A DNA stretch of 64,000 nucleotides. Origin: Variovorax sp. dw_308 (GTDB taxonomy: Bacteria; Pseudomonadota; Gammaproteobacteria; Burkholderiales; Burkholderiaceae_C). Position numbers and translations under genes: made by a program. The notes below the pieces were generated by a model. That model had not been told where the DNA came from. It worked only from the letters and a program-made list of their open reading frames with translations, and did no database searches. This document shows positions 1 through 9,000 of the stretch, one piece after another. Position 1 is the stretch's first letter. The number at the start of each line of letters is the position of its first letter. The DNA is taken from assembly GCF_019207085.1 (NCBI RefSeq), contig NZ_JAATOM010000011.1, positions 150,429 through 214,428 on the forward strand. The letters run 5' to 3'.

Positions 1-21
1 AGGGGGCGATGTTGTCTTTTT

Positions 22-1365
22 TCATGGCGTGGGGCGGGCGTTCGGCAGGCCGGATTCGAAGCGTTGGCACTGGGCGCGAACCCCGGCGTCCACCGCGCGC
101 CAGACGCGCTCGGGAAAATCTGGCGGCAGTTCGCGCTCGACGCGTTGCAGTGCGGCCGGGGCGTTGTGCACGAGGTCGCACATGCGCTCGAAGGTGCCGT
201 CCACGCCCGCCTGGGTCGCCAGCGCCTGCCAATGGCGGGTCTGGATGCTCGCCAGGTTGTAGTGCGCGCTTTTCGATCGGAGCGCCATCGCGAGTCTTGC
301 CTTTTGCCACGGCACCTGGCTGGCGCCTTTGCCGATGATGGGCCACGCCGAAATCACGTCGTACAAGGGCGTCATGTCGTAGCCGCCGCCACGGCGCAGG
401 AAGATGGAGTGGTTCTTGGCATGGCCATCGGTCGCGGCCAGCAGCCAGAACGCGAGTTGCGTGAGCACGAAGCGCAGGCGGTCGGCTTGCGCCTCGTCGC
501 TGGCCGCGAGCAGCGACAGGCATTCGCGCATGCCCGGTCCGCCGTCGCTTTCATATTTGCGTTGCGCGGGCGTGCCGGTGGCCTGGCAGAAGTCTTCCTG
601 CGGCAGTCGTGCGATCCAGCGGCCGGCATCCATCCAGCGCCGGTCGAAACGCTCCACGATGAGCGCCTTCTGGTTGTCGAAGTGTCCGATCTCCGTGCCG
701 GCCACCGGAAAACCCAGGGCTGCCAGCAGGCGAGCGCACAGCCACTCGTTTTCGACGGAGTCGGTCATGTTCGCCCGCATGTTGCCGACAAGCCCCAGCG
801 GCAGCTTGAAGATGTGCGTGGTCGGCGTCGCGCCGTGAGGGCGGTGCCAACGGTCGCCCAGGCGCAGCAAGGCGGTCTTCTCCTGCGCGCCGGCGATGGA
901 GATGCGAAGGTCGTCCTCGTCGGCGGCGAGTTGGCCGAGCACCGGATCAGCCGTGACGTTGCGCAGCGTCTGGGCGACCTGGGCATCGCTCAGTGGCTCG
1001 CTGTCGATCCGGTCGACGGGACCCGGCGCCTGGCCTGCGGGGAGTAACTGGACCGCGCCCACGCAATCGCGGCCGATGGCCGCCAGCAATTCGGCGGCTT
1101 CGATGCTGGCGGCATGAAAGCGCCGGCGCAGGCGCTCGCGGATGCGGTCGCTGTCGGGCAGCAGGTTGTCGAAATAGTCTTCGACGGCAGGCCCGCGCAG
1201 TTCCTTCGTGCCTGCCGGGATGGGCAGCGACAGGGACAAGGCCCGGACGTTCGGTGAGCGCAGCCATCCGTCGTCGTAGCGCAGCGCCGGCACGCCGGTA
1301 CGCGACCAGAACCACGCGCCGACGTATTCGCCGTTCATCCATATGTCGAGTTCGGGGTGTGCCAC
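22..1365 (-). CDS. hipA: Type II toxin HipA, serine/threonine kinase
   Basis: HipA is the toxin kinase of the HipBA persistence module. In E. coli it phosphorylates glutamyl-tRNA synthetase, which raises (p)ppGpp and causes growth arrest. The 447-aa protein is close to the 440-aa E. coli HipA in length and shows its signature parts: the P-loop with the autophosphorylated serine (ISIAGAQEK, Ser156), the ATP lysine in HIFKLPL (Lys187), the catalytic loop ATDGHAKN (Asp313) and the metal-binding TPLYD (Asp336). The KYESDGGPG segment is also kept. All key residues are present, so it should be active. It starts with GTG three bases after the hipB stop, which implies translational coupling and keeps antitoxin output ahead of toxin. 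An in-frame ATG at residue 10 is a less likely start. Confidence 0.95.
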   Translation of the reverse strand: MAHPELDIWMNGEYVGAWFWSRTGVPALRYDDGWLRSPNVRALSLSLPIPAGTKELRGPAVEDYFDNLLPDSDRIRERLRRRFHAASIEAAELLAAIGRDCVGAVQLLPAGQAPGPVDRIDSEPLSDAQVAQTLRNVTADPVLGQLAADEDDLRISIAGAQEKTALLRLGDRWHRPHGATPTTHIFKLPLGLVGNMRANMTDSVENEWLCARLLAALGFPVAGTEIGHFDNQKALIVERFDRRWMDAGRWIARLPQEDFCQATGTPAQRKYESDGGPGMRECLSLLAASDEAQADRLRFVLTQLAFWLLAATDGHAKNHSIFLRRGGGYDMTPLYDVISAWPIIGKGASQVPWQKARLAMALRSKSAHYNLASIQTRHWQALATQAGVDGTFERMCDLVHNAPAALQRVERELPPDFPERVWRAVDAGVRAQCQRFESGLPNARPTP

Positions 1366-1368
1366 GCC

Positions 1369-1632
1369 CTACCAATCCGCCGTTGGCATCTGCGCGGTGA
1401 CGACCGTCGCGGGCGGGGAGGGCGGCGCCAGCAGCAGGCGTGTGTCGAGCGCGTGCAGTATCTGCATCAGTTGCGCGACGCTGACGGCGCCGGGATCCTT
1501 TTCAATGTCGGCGATGCGTGTTTGCTTGACGCCGATCCGCGCGCCCAGTTGCGTCTGCGTCAGCTTTTGCGCCTTGCGCAGCGATTTGAGATGCGTCGAC
1601 AACTGCGAAGGTGAGTGGACAGGGATTTGCAT
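1369..1632 (-). CDS. hipB: Antitoxin HipB, XRE-family repressor
   Basis: HipB neutralises HipA and represses its own operon as a DNA-binding dimer. The 87-aa protein matches the E. coli HipB size (88 aa). It has an XRE helix-turn-helix at about residues 12-66, with the recognition part LTQTQLGARIGVKQTRI at 24-40. It ends in a tryptophan (ADW, Trp87); the E. coli protein also ends in Trp and inserts this tail into HipA. The order antitoxin then toxin, with a 3-base gap, is the classic layout. The ATG at 1630-1632 has only a weak purine-rich stretch upstream. A consensus promoter and two palindromes lie just upstream. Confidence 0.93.
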   Translation of the reverse strand: MQIPVHSPSQLSTHLKSLRKAQKLTQTQLGARIGVKQTRIADIEKDPGAVSVAQLMQILHALDTRLLLAPPSPPATVVTAQMPTADW

Positions 1633-1635
1633 GGA

Positions 1636-1653
1636 TACCGCTTACGGGTGGTA
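1636..1653. promoter_or_regulatory. Candidate HipB operator
   Basis: An 18-bp imperfect palindrome with outer arms TACC and GGTA lies 3 bp from the hipB start codon and covers the predicted transcription start. E. coli HipB binds TATCC-N8-GGATA boxes. This element has the same general form (short inverted outer arms, about 8-10 bp centre) but a different sequence, so operator function is inferred. Confidence 0.4.
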
Positions 1654-1658
1654 AATGC

Positions 1659-1687
1659 ACAATATCTCTTCAAGGCGATTTTGTCAA
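1659..1687 (-). promoter_or_regulatory. hipBA promoter
   Basis: On the minus strand a perfect -35 TTGACA (1687-1682), a 17-bp spacer and a -10 TATTGT (1664-1659) precede hipB, which predicts a leader of about 20 bases. The -35 lies inside a perfect 13-bp palindrome, ATTTTG-T-CAAAAT, at 1678-1690. A repressor bound there would block the promoter. A + strand promoter for the aminotransferase (TTTACC 1706-1711, 18 bp, CACAAT 1730-1735) lies next to it. Confidence 0.6.
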
Positions 1688-1761
1688 AATATCACTTTTG
1701 AGCGATTTACCTTGGATCTGGGATTTCGCCACAATGGCGGACCCTCCAGCGAGAACCTTCC

Positions 1762-2949
1762 ATGCAATTCGCCACCCGCCTCGACAACGTCGAAACCTCC
1801 GCCATCCGCGAACTCTTCAAGCTGCTGGGCACGCCCGGCATCATCAGCTTTGCCGGGGGCTTTCCGGACAGTGCGATGTTCGACGTCGAGGGCCTGAAGG
1901 AGGCCAGTTCCAAGGCGCTGAACGAGGAAGCGGGCGGGGCGCTGCAATACGGCGCCACCGAGGGCTACGAGCCGCTGCGCACCCAACTGAGCGCCTTCAT
2001 GAAGACCAAGGGTGTCGAGGTCGACCCCACCGGCCTGATCGTCACCACCGGTAGCCAGCAGGCGCTCGACCTGCTCGGCAAGACGATGATCTCGCCCGGC
2101 GACAAGGTCATCGTCGAAGGCCCGACCTTCCTGGCCACGATCCAGTGCTTCCGCCTCTACGGCGCCGAACTCGTCAGCGCGCCCATCGACGCCAACGGCG
2201 TGAAGACGGATGAACTCGAAAAGCTGATCGCCGAGCACAAGCCCAAGTTCGTCTACCTGATCCCGACCTTCGGCAACCCGAGCGGCGCGATGCTGAGCCT
2301 GGAGCGCCGCAAGAAGGTGCTTGAGCTTGCCGTGAAGTACCAGACGCTGGTGGTGGAAGATGACCCGTACGGCGACCTGTACTTCGGCGAAGCGCCGCCG
2401 CCGTCGATCATGGCGCTGACAAAGGACGTGCCGGGCAGTCGCGAACTCGTTGCGCATTGCGGCTCGCTCAGCAAGGTGCTGAGCCCCGGCCTGCGCATCG
2501 GCTGGATGATCGCGCCGGCCGAGTTGCTGGCCAAGGCCACGATGTGCAAGCAGTTCAGCGACGCGCACACCAGCACCTTCGCGCAGGCGACCGCCGCGCA
2601 ATATCTCAAGAGCGGCCGCATGCCGGGCACGCTGGCCCATGTGCGCAAGGTCTACGGGGAACGTGCTGCCGCCATGGGCGCGGCGCTGAAGCGTGAACTC
2701 GGCGATGCGATCTCGTTCGAGCAACCCGGCGGCGGCCTGTTCTTCTGGGCACGGCTCACGGGCGCCAACGGCAAGCTGGCGGACGCGAACGTGCTCGCGA
2801 AAAGGGCCATCGAAAAGCTCGTGGCTTTCGTGCCCGGCGCGCCCTTCTTTGCCGCGAACCCCGATGTGTCGACGCTGCGCCTGAGCTTTGCCACGGCCAA
2901 TGTCGAGAAGATCGAGGAAGGCATCGCGCGCCTCGGCAAGGCTCTTTGA
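1762..2949 (+). CDS. PLP-dependent aminotransferase (fold type I, 2-aminoadipate/MocR-like class)
   Basis: This cytosolic enzyme is a class I/II aminotransferase of the group that includes 2-aminoadipate and aromatic or branched-chain aminotransferases. The 395-aa length is typical. The PLP lysine is Lys238 in SLSKVLSPGLRIGW. Other family motifs are YGATEGYEPLR, TTGSQQALDLLGK (phosphate-binding turn), PTFGNPSG and DDPYGDLYF (aspartate that contacts the PLP nitrogen). There is no N-terminal DNA-binding domain, so it is not a MocR regulator. It is transcribed away from hipBA as a single gene and ends 1 base from a convergent small gene. The substrate cannot be read from the sequence. Confidence 0.9.
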   Translation: MQFATRLDNVETSAIRELFKLLGTPGIISFAGGFPDSAMFDVEGLKEASSKALNEEAGGALQYGATEGYEPLRTQLSAFMKTKGVEVDPTGLIVTTGSQQALDLLGKTMISPGDKVIVEGPTFLATIQCFRLYGAELVSAPIDANGVKTDELEKLIAEHKPKFVYLIPTFGNPSGAMLSLERRKKVLELAVKYQTLVVEDDPYGDLYFGEAPPPSIMALTKDVPGSRELVAHCGSLSKVLSPGLRIGWMIAPAELLAKATMCKQFSDAHTSTFAQATAAQYLKSGRMPGTLAHVRKVYGERAAAMGAALKRELGDAISFEQPGGGLFFWARLTGANGKLADANVLAKRAIEKLVAFVPGAPFFAANPDVSTLRLSFATANVEKIEEGIARLGKAL

Positions 2950-2950
2950 T

Positions 2951-3178
2951 TCAGGGCGAGCGGTGCAGGCGCGGTGCTGACAACAAGGCCAGGTTGTCGG
3001 TGATCGCTGTGTCGACCTGGCGGTATTTGCCCGTCATCTTCGACAGCGTCATGATGGTCTGAAGCGCCTTCAGGTCCTTCACCGTGGGCGCCACCTTGAT
3101 CTGCGCGATGGCCGCCGCCGCGTTGCCGCCATTGATCAGCGCCATCACCTTGCCAGCCCAGTCGTTTGCGCGCGCCAT
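2951..3178 (-). CDS. Small hypothetical protein (75 aa)
   Basis: I do not recognise this family. The reading frame is open further upstream, but the ATG at 3176-3178 is preferred because an AGCAGGTG ribosome-binding site lies just before it; this gives 75 residues starting MARANDWAGK. The protein is soluble, without a signal peptide or membrane segment, and alanine-rich in the middle (GGNAAAAIAQIK). A predicted helical segment, VKDLKALQTIMTLSKMTGKY, follows. It converges on the aminotransferase with a 1-base gap and diverges from the DUF6172 gene across 56 bp that hold a 7-bp inverted repeat. Confidence 0.6.
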   Translation of the reverse strand: MARANDWAGKVMALINGGNAAAAIAQIKVAPTVKDLKALQTIMTLSKMTGKYRQVDTAITDNLALLSAPRLHRSP

Positions 3179-3200
3179 GTGTTCACCTGCTTTCTGAAAC

Positions 3201-3224
3201 AACGCCGACTTTACGCGCGGCGTT
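3201..3224. promoter_or_regulatory. Inverted repeat between divergent small genes
   Basis: Perfect 7-bp arms AACGCCG (3201-3207) and CGGCGTT (3218-3224) flank a 10-bp centre. The element is in the 56-bp space between the 75-aa gene and the DUF6172 gene, so it could be an operator. No regulator is identified. Confidence 0.3.
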
Positions 3225-3234
3225 AGCATGCCCC

Positions 3235-3540
3235 ATGAGAAAAACCTTTCAGCTGCGCCCCGAAGGCAAGCACCCCGACCGCGTCCTCGACGCCGTCAAG
3301 CACGAAATCCGCAAGTACATCAAGCGCGAGCGCCGCCGCGAACTGCCCGAAGGCGTCGACTTCTGGGACTTCGACTGCAAGTTCGGCACTGCGCAAGACA
3401 CCGCCGCCACGGTGCACCTGGCCGAACTCACCGGCCTGATCGACGGCATTGCCAAGGCGGAAGGCCCGCAGTTCTACGTCGAGATCCTGGCGAAGCACGG
3501 CCAGCGCACGGCCCGGCCGGCGCCACCGGACACCGAATAG
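3235..3540 (+). CDS. DUF6172 family protein
   Basis: This 101-aa protein has the features I associate with DUF6172: the N-terminal MRKTFQLRPEGK, a basic helix with the core HEIRKYIKRERRRELP, then GVDFWDFDCKFG and a C-terminal VHLAELTGLIDGI. The function of the family is unknown. The very basic middle helix followed by an acidic/aromatic patch would suit nucleic-acid or ribosome contact, but this is inference. The ATG at 3235 is chosen because the homology-like part starts there; an upstream extension would be poor and overlap the divergent gene. A Dps gene follows 77 bp downstream. Confidence 0.8.
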   Translation: MRKTFQLRPEGKHPDRVLDAVKHEIRKYIKRERRRELPEGVDFWDFDCKFGTAQDTAATVHLAELTGLIDGIAKAEGPQFYVEILAKHGQRTARPAPPDTE

Positions 3541-3554
3541 ACAGACGCGACAAC

Positions 3555-3584
3555 GGCCGACATACAAATCCGGGCATGTCGGCC
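3555..3584. promoter_or_regulatory. 9-bp inverted repeat upstream of dps
   Basis: GGCCGACAT (3555-3563) and ATGTCGGCC (3576-3584) are perfect 9-bp arms around a 12-bp centre. A possible -10 (TACAGT, 3585-3590) follows at once, 28 bp before the dps ATG. There is no T-run, so this is a better operator candidate than terminator. It could bind a stress or iron regulator; which one is unknown. Confidence 0.4.
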
Positions 3585-3617
3585 TACAGTGAAGCCCCCC
3601 AACCACAGGCTTCATCC

Positions 3618-4157
3618 ATGGCGAAATCCGACAAGAGCAAGAAGACCGAACTCATCCAGCGCCGCAAGGCCCCGCTGACCACGCCCAGTGACCTGAAGGC
3701 CGGCGCAACGGCCGACATCGCCGCCGCGCTCAACGGCGTGCTGGCCGATGTGTTCGCGCTGTACCTCAAGACCAAGAACTTCCACTGGCACATGAGCGGG
3801 CCGCACTTCCGCGACTACCACCTGCTGCTCGACGAGCAGGGTGACCAGCTCTACGCCATGACCGACCCGCTGGCCGAGCGCATCCGCAAGGTGGGCGGTA
3901 CCACGCTGCGATCGATCGGCCACATCGCGCGCATGCAGCGCATCAGCGACAACGACGCCGACTACGTCGACCCGCTCGACATGCTGGCCGAACTGCGCGA
4001 GGACAACAAGACGCTGGCCGCCCGCCTGCGCGAAGCGCACAACGTGACCGACGAGCACCGCGACATCGCGTCGTCGAGCCTGCTCGAGAACTGGATCGAC
4101 GAGACCGAGCGCCGCACCTGGTTCCTGTTCGAGTCGAGCCGCGCCGGCGTGGCCTGA
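3618..4157 (+). CDS. dps: Dps family DNA-protection ferritin
   Basis: Dps forms a 12-subunit shell that oxidises Fe(II) with peroxide, stores iron and shields DNA during starvation or oxidative stress. The 179-aa protein carries the inter-subunit ferroxidase set in the right spacing: His56 in NFHWH, His68 and Asp72 in YHLLLD, and Asp83 and Glu87 in TDPLAER. The first 20 residues are lysine-rich (MAKSDKSKKTELIQRRK), as in Dps proteins that bind DNA through a basic tail. An in-frame ATG at 3576 would add 14 residues, but it lies in an inverted repeat, so 3618 is preferred. The gene is convergent with the LDH2-type gene, 7 bases away. Confidence 0.93.
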   Translation: MAKSDKSKKTELIQRRKAPLTTPSDLKAGATADIAAALNGVLADVFALYLKTKNFHWHMSGPHFRDYHLLLDEQGDQLYAMTDPLAERIRKVGGTTLRSIGHIARMQRISDNDADYVDPLDMLAELREDNKTLAARLREAHNVTDEHRDIASSSLLENWIDETERRTWFLFESSRAGVA

Positions 4158-4164
4158 CGAAAAG

Positions 4165-5229
4165 CTACAGGCGCGCGTCGGCCAGCGCGAGGCCGTGGCG
4201 TGCCTCGACCGGCTGGAGCGCCGCGGCGATCGACGGATGCAGGCGCACACCGTTGCGCATCTGCGATTCCCGCCGTGCAAGGCCACCCTGACCCGGCAGT
4301 CGCACCGGCTTCGAGGAGTCAACCGGGGCGTTGTCGCGGCATTGCTGCGCGACATGGTCCATCTGGCGCAGGAACGCATCCTTGCCGCCGAATGCGTTCA
4401 GGTCGTGCATCGTGACGTAGACGGTGGCGCCCCAGCCTTCCGCCGGGTCGGCGCGGCCGTGGCCCGCGAGGCCGGCCGTGAGCGTCTCGACGAGCAGGGC
4501 CATGCCGTAGCCCTTGTGCCCGTGGCTGAGTCCGCCCACCGGAAGCAGCGTGCCCGGCGGCTGATCGAACAGGGCCTGCGGGTTGTTTGTCGGCTTGCCG
4601 GTGGCGTCGATCAGCCAGTCCTCGGCAAAGGTCTCGCCGGCCGCGCGCTTGCGATTGCTCGTGCCGTTGGTCGTGATGGAGGCCGAGATGTCGACCATCA
4701 CGCCGCCCTGCGTCAGCGGAAAGCCCATCGCCAGCGGATTGGGCGTGAACACGGCCCGGGTTCCGCCGAAGGGCGCGACGCTCGCCGTGTTCGGGTCGGA
4801 GCAGGCCAGCACCATCAGCATGTCTTCTTCGAGCGCGCGCAGCATGTAGACGGCGAGGCAGGCGATGTGGTGGCTGCGACGGATCACGAGCGAGGCGGTG
4901 CCGAGTTGGCGGGCACGCGGCACGAGCAGGTCCATGCCCTGGTCCATGAGCCACGGGCCGGGCAGGCGCATGCCGTCCCACAGCACCGCAGCGGGGCGAT
5001 CGGACAGGACTGTCGGCGCGCCATCGCGCGTCATGCCACCGGATTCGACTTCCTTCACGTACCCGACGAGCAGTGCGAGGCCGTGCGTGTCGTGGCCGAG
5101 CAGGTCGCCTTCGACCAGCGTTCGCGCGACCACGGCGGCCATCGGCGCGGCAAGGCCGGCCTTCTGCAGCAGGGTGTCGGCAAAGGCGGTCAGCGCATCG
5201 GCGCGGTAGAGGGGGTTGTTCTCGTTCAT
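4165..5229 (-). CDS. Ldh2 (malate/L-lactate/sulfolactate) family NAD(P)-dependent oxidoreductase
   Basis: The 354-aa protein belongs to the LDH2/YiaK family (malate/L-lactate, ureidoglycolate, sulfolactate and 2,3-diketogulonate reductases). These use a fold unlike the Rossmann dehydrogenases. Diagnostic parts are the N-terminal DLLGHDTHGLALL with the family histidines, the SHHIACLAVYMLRALEE segment, GGTRAVFTPNPLAMGFP and the C-terminal GLSHGHKGYGMALLVE. The substrate is uncertain. It lies 43 bp upstream of serB on the same strand order (serB is the promoter-proximal gene), so the two may be cotranscribed. Confidence 0.9.
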   Translation of the reverse strand: MNENNPLYRADALTAFADTLLQKAGLAAPMAAVVARTLVEGDLLGHDTHGLALLVGYVKEVESGGMTRDGAPTVLSDRPAAVLWDGMRLPGPWLMDQGMDLLVPRARQLGTASLVIRRSHHIACLAVYMLRALEEDMLMVLACSDPNTASVAPFGGTRAVFTPNPLAMGFPLTQGGVMVDISASITTNGTSNRKRAAGETFAEDWLIDATGKPTNNPQALFDQPPGTLLPVGGLSHGHKGYGMALLVETLTAGLAGHGRADPAEGWGATVYVTMHDLNAFGGKDAFLRQMDHVAQQCRDNAPVDSSKPVRLPGQGGLARRESQMRNGVRLHPSIAAALQPVEARHGLALADARL

Positions 5230-5272
5230 TCGGGCTTTCAGATGTGCGAAGCGCCTGGAGGGCAGCGCGGCC

Positions 5273-5986
5273 TCAGCGGCAGATTTCCAGCAAGCGGTCG
5301 AGCCCGCCCTCGTTGATGGCCACCATGGCCTGTTCGCGGACCTTCGGCTTGGCGTGATAGGCGACCGACAGGCCGGCCTCGCCCATCATCGGCAGGTCGT
5401 TGGCGCCATCGCCGACGGCGATCGTCTCGGCCGGCGAAATGCCCAGCAGCGAGGCCACTTCGAGCAGCGTGCGGCGCTTCTCCGCGCCGTCGCAGATGTC
5501 ACCCCACGACTGCGTGACGACGCGGCCGGTGAGCTTGCCGTCGGCTTCGTCGAGCAGGTTGGAGCGTGCGAAGTCGATGCCCAGGCGCTCCTTCACGCGG
5601 TTGGCGAAGAAGGTGAAGCCGCCGGAGACCAGCAGCACTTTCATGCCCACGGCCTTGCACGCGTTCACGAGTTCAGCGGCGCCGGGGTTCAGCCTCAGGC
5701 GCTCGTCATAGACCTGCTGGAGCGAGGTGACCGGCACGCCTTCGAGCAGCGCGACGCGGCGACGCAGGCTTTCCTTGAAGTCCTTGATCTCGCCGCGCAT
5801 CGTCGCCTCGGTGATCGCGGCCACCTCGGCCTTCTTGCCGACCGCATCGGCAATCTCGTCGATGCACTCGATGTTGATCAGCGTCGAGTCCATGTCGAAG
5901 GCGATCAGCTTGTAGTCGGCCAGTTGCAGGGGCGGGGTGAGGCGCTGGAGGACCAGGCCTGGCGCGGTATTCAGGGTCGTTGTCAT
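5273..5986 (-). CDS. serB: Phosphoserine phosphatase SerB
   Basis: SerB performs the last step of serine synthesis, hydrolysing phosphoserine to serine. It is a HAD-superfamily enzyme: motif I is FDMDSTL with the nucleophile Asp31 and the acid/base Asp33, motif II the VSGGF serine, and motif III/IV the GDGANDLPM aspartates. The cap-domain region ECIDEIADAVGKK fits SerB. At 237 aa it lacks the N-terminal ACT-like region of the 322-aa E. coli enzyme, which is normal for betaproteobacterial SerB. It lies between mfd (39 bp upstream, same strand) and the LDH2 gene. Confidence 0.95.
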   Translation of the reverse strand: MTTTLNTAPGLVLQRLTPPLQLADYKLIAFDMDSTLINIECIDEIADAVGKKAEVAAITEATMRGEIKDFKESLRRRVALLEGVPVTSLQQVYDERLRLNPGAAELVNACKAVGMKVLLVSGGFTFFANRVKERLGIDFARSNLLDEADGKLTGRVVTQSWGDICDGAEKRRTLLEVASLLGISPAETIAVGDGANDLPMMGEAGLSVAYHAKPKVREQAMVAINEGGLDRLLEICR

Positions 5987-6025
5987 TCAGTCGTACCAGT
6001 CTTCGAATAAATACGTGTGCGGCAC

Positions 6026-9000
6026 TTATGCCGTCGCCACTTCCGCCTTCTTCGGCTGCCCCAGGCTGCGCAACACATCCCGCACCAATTGCGCCCGGTC
6101 CTTCGGCTCCTTCAGCTCTCGCTCGATGCGCAGCTTCTCATTGCCGGCCAGCTTGATGTGCTTGTTCTTCTGGATCAGCTGGATGATCGCGAGCGACTCC
6201 ACCGGCGGGTCTTTCTTGAAGGTGATGTGGATGACGCCAGGCGCCGCATCGACCTTGACCACGCCATAAGGCCGCGCCAGCACGCGCAAGCGGTGCACGT
6301 CGATCAGCGTCTGCGCCTGCGGCGGCAGCTTGCCGAAGCGGTCGACGATTTCCTCCAGCAGGATGTCGATCTGTTCCGAGGTCTTCGCAGTCGCCAGCTT
6401 CTTGTAGAACGACAGCCGCAGGTGCACGTCGCCGCAATAGTCGTCCGGCAGCAGGGCAGGGGCGTGCAGATTGATCTCGGTGGTCGCGCTGAGCGGCGAG
6501 AGCAAGTCAGGCTCCTGGCCGGCCTTCAGCGCGCGAACGGCTTCGCTCAGCATCTCGTTGTAGAGCTGGAAGCCGATCTCCATCATGTTGCCGCTCTGGT
6601 TGTCGCCGAGCACCTCGCCGGCGCCGCGGATCTCCAGGTCGTGCATCGCGAGATAAAAGCCTGAGCCCAGTTCCTCCATCTGCTGGATCGCATCGAGCCG
6701 CTGCGAGGCCTGCTTGGTCAGGCCCTCGATGTCCGGCACCATCAGGTAGGCATAGGCCTGGTGGTGGCTGCGGCCCACGCGACCGCGCAACTGGTGCAAC
6801 TGCGCCAGGCCGAACTTGTCGGCGCGGCTCATCACGATGGTGTTGGCGGTCGGCACGTCGATGCCGGTCTCGATGATGGTCGAGCACAAGAGGATGTTGT
6901 AGCGCTGCGCCACGAAGTCGCGCATCACGCGCTCCAGGTCGCGCTCGGGCATCTGGCCGTGGGCGACGGCGATGCGGGCCTCGGGCAGGATCTCCTCGAG
7001 CTTCTGGCGGCGGTTCTCGATGGTCTCGACCTCGTTGTGCAGGAAGTAGACCTGTCCGCCGCGCTTCAGTTCGCGCAACACGGCTTCGCGGATCACACCG
7101 TTGCCCTCGGTGCGCACGAAGGTCTTGATGGCCAGTCGGCGCTGCGGCGCGGTGGCAATCACGCTGAGGTCGCGCAGGCCTTCGAGCGCCATGCCCAGCG
7201 TGCGCGGGATCGGCGTCGCGGTTAGCGTGAGCACGTCGACCTCGGCGCGCATCGCTTTCATCGCCTCCTTGTGGCGCACGCCGAAGCGGTGTTCCTCGTC
7301 GATGATGAGCAGGCCCAGGTTCTTGAACTGAACCGATTGCGAGAGCAGCTTGTGCGTGCCGACCACGATGTCGACGGTGCCGTCAGCCAGGCCCTTGGCG
7401 GCAGTGTTGATCTCCTTGGTCGAGCGGAAGCGGCTCATCTCCGCGACTTTCACCGGCCACTTGCCGAAGCGGTCGACCAGCGTCTGGTAGTGCTGCTCGG
7501 CGAGCAGCGTGGTCGGCGCGAGGAAGGCGACCTGCTTGCCGCCGGTCACTGCGACGAAGGCTGCGCGCAAGGCCACCTCGGTCTTGCCGAAGCCGACGTC
7601 GCCGCAGACCAGCCGGTCCATCGGCTGCGGCGAGATCATGTCCTGGATCACCGCGTGGATCGCGGCCTTCTGGTCGGCCGTCTCCTCGAAGCCGAAGTCG
7701 TTGGCGAAAGTCTCGTAGTCGCCCGCCGAGAAGCGGAAGGCATGGCCCTGGCGCGCGGCGCGGCGGGCGTAGATGTTGAGCAGTTCGGCAGCGGAGTCGC
7801 GCACCTGCTCGGCCGCCTTGCGCTTGGCCTTTTCCCATTGGCCGGAGCCCAGCTTGTGCAGCGGCGCCTCGTCCGCGCTCACGCCGGTGTAGCGGCTCAC
7901 CAGGTGCAGTTGCGACACGGGAACGTACAGCGTCGCCTTGTCCGCGTATTCGAGGTGCAGCATCTCCTGCAGCACCGGTGAGCCATCGGGGTTCTTGCCC
8001 TGGCCCAGATCCATGTTGACCAGGCCGCGATAGCGCCCGATGCCGTGCGCCGAATGCACGATCGGGTCGCCGATGTTCAGCTCGCTCAGGTCCTTGATCA
8101 GCGCCTCGACATCGCTGACCTGTTCCTGCTTCTTGTTGCGGCGGCGCGTGGTCGGCGCGCTGGCGAACAACTCGGTTTCAGTGACGAGGTCGATGCCGGC
8201 TTCGAGCCAGGCGAAGCCCGACGCCAGCGCGGCAGTCGCGATGCCGATGCGCTCGCCGGTGTCGGCCTGGAACTCGGCCAGCGTGTCGAAGGCCGGCGGG
8301 TTCACGCCGCTGGCGCGCAGGAAGTCGAGCAGGCTCTCGCGCCGGCCGGCGCTCTCGGCCAGGATCAGCACGCGCTGCTGCGTGTTGCGCAGGTGGGTTT
8401 GCAGCCGCTGCAAGGGCTCTTCCGCACCGCGCACCACCGACAACGGCGGCAGCACTTCGAACTCGGCGAAGGGCGTGACCTCGCCGTCGCCGCTGCGCAG
8501 CGCCAACTGCGCATGCGGTTTGGCCCGCGAGTAGAACTGTTCCGCGTTCAGGAACAGGGCTTCCGGCGGCAGCGCCGGTCGCTCGGGGTCGCCTTGCACC
8601 AGCCGGTAGCGCTCGCGCGTGTCGGTCCAGAAATGCTGGAACGCCGGCTCCATGTCGCCGTGGAGGACCACGGTGGCGTCGGTGCCGAGGTAGTCGAACA
8701 CCGTCGCCGTCTCCTCGAAGAACAGCGGCAGGTAGTACTCGATGCCGGCGGTCGCGACGCCGTTGCCCATGTCCTTGTAGATGCGGCTCTTGGTGGGATC
8801 GCCTTCGAGCAACTCGCGCCAGCGGCTGCGAAAGCGCGCGCGCGCATCGTCGTCCATCGGGAACTCGCGGCCGGGCAGCAGGCGCACTTCCGGCACAGGG
8901 TAGAGGCTGCGTTGCGTGTCGGGGTCGAAGGTGCGGATCGAGTCGATCTCGTCGTCGAACAGGTCGACGCGGAACGGCTGGCTCGACCCCATCGGGAACA

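Noticed and set aside
1762..2949. Aminotransferase as a MocR/GntR regulator
   Set aside because: There is no N-terminal winged-helix domain; the protein is 395 aa of aminotransferase only.
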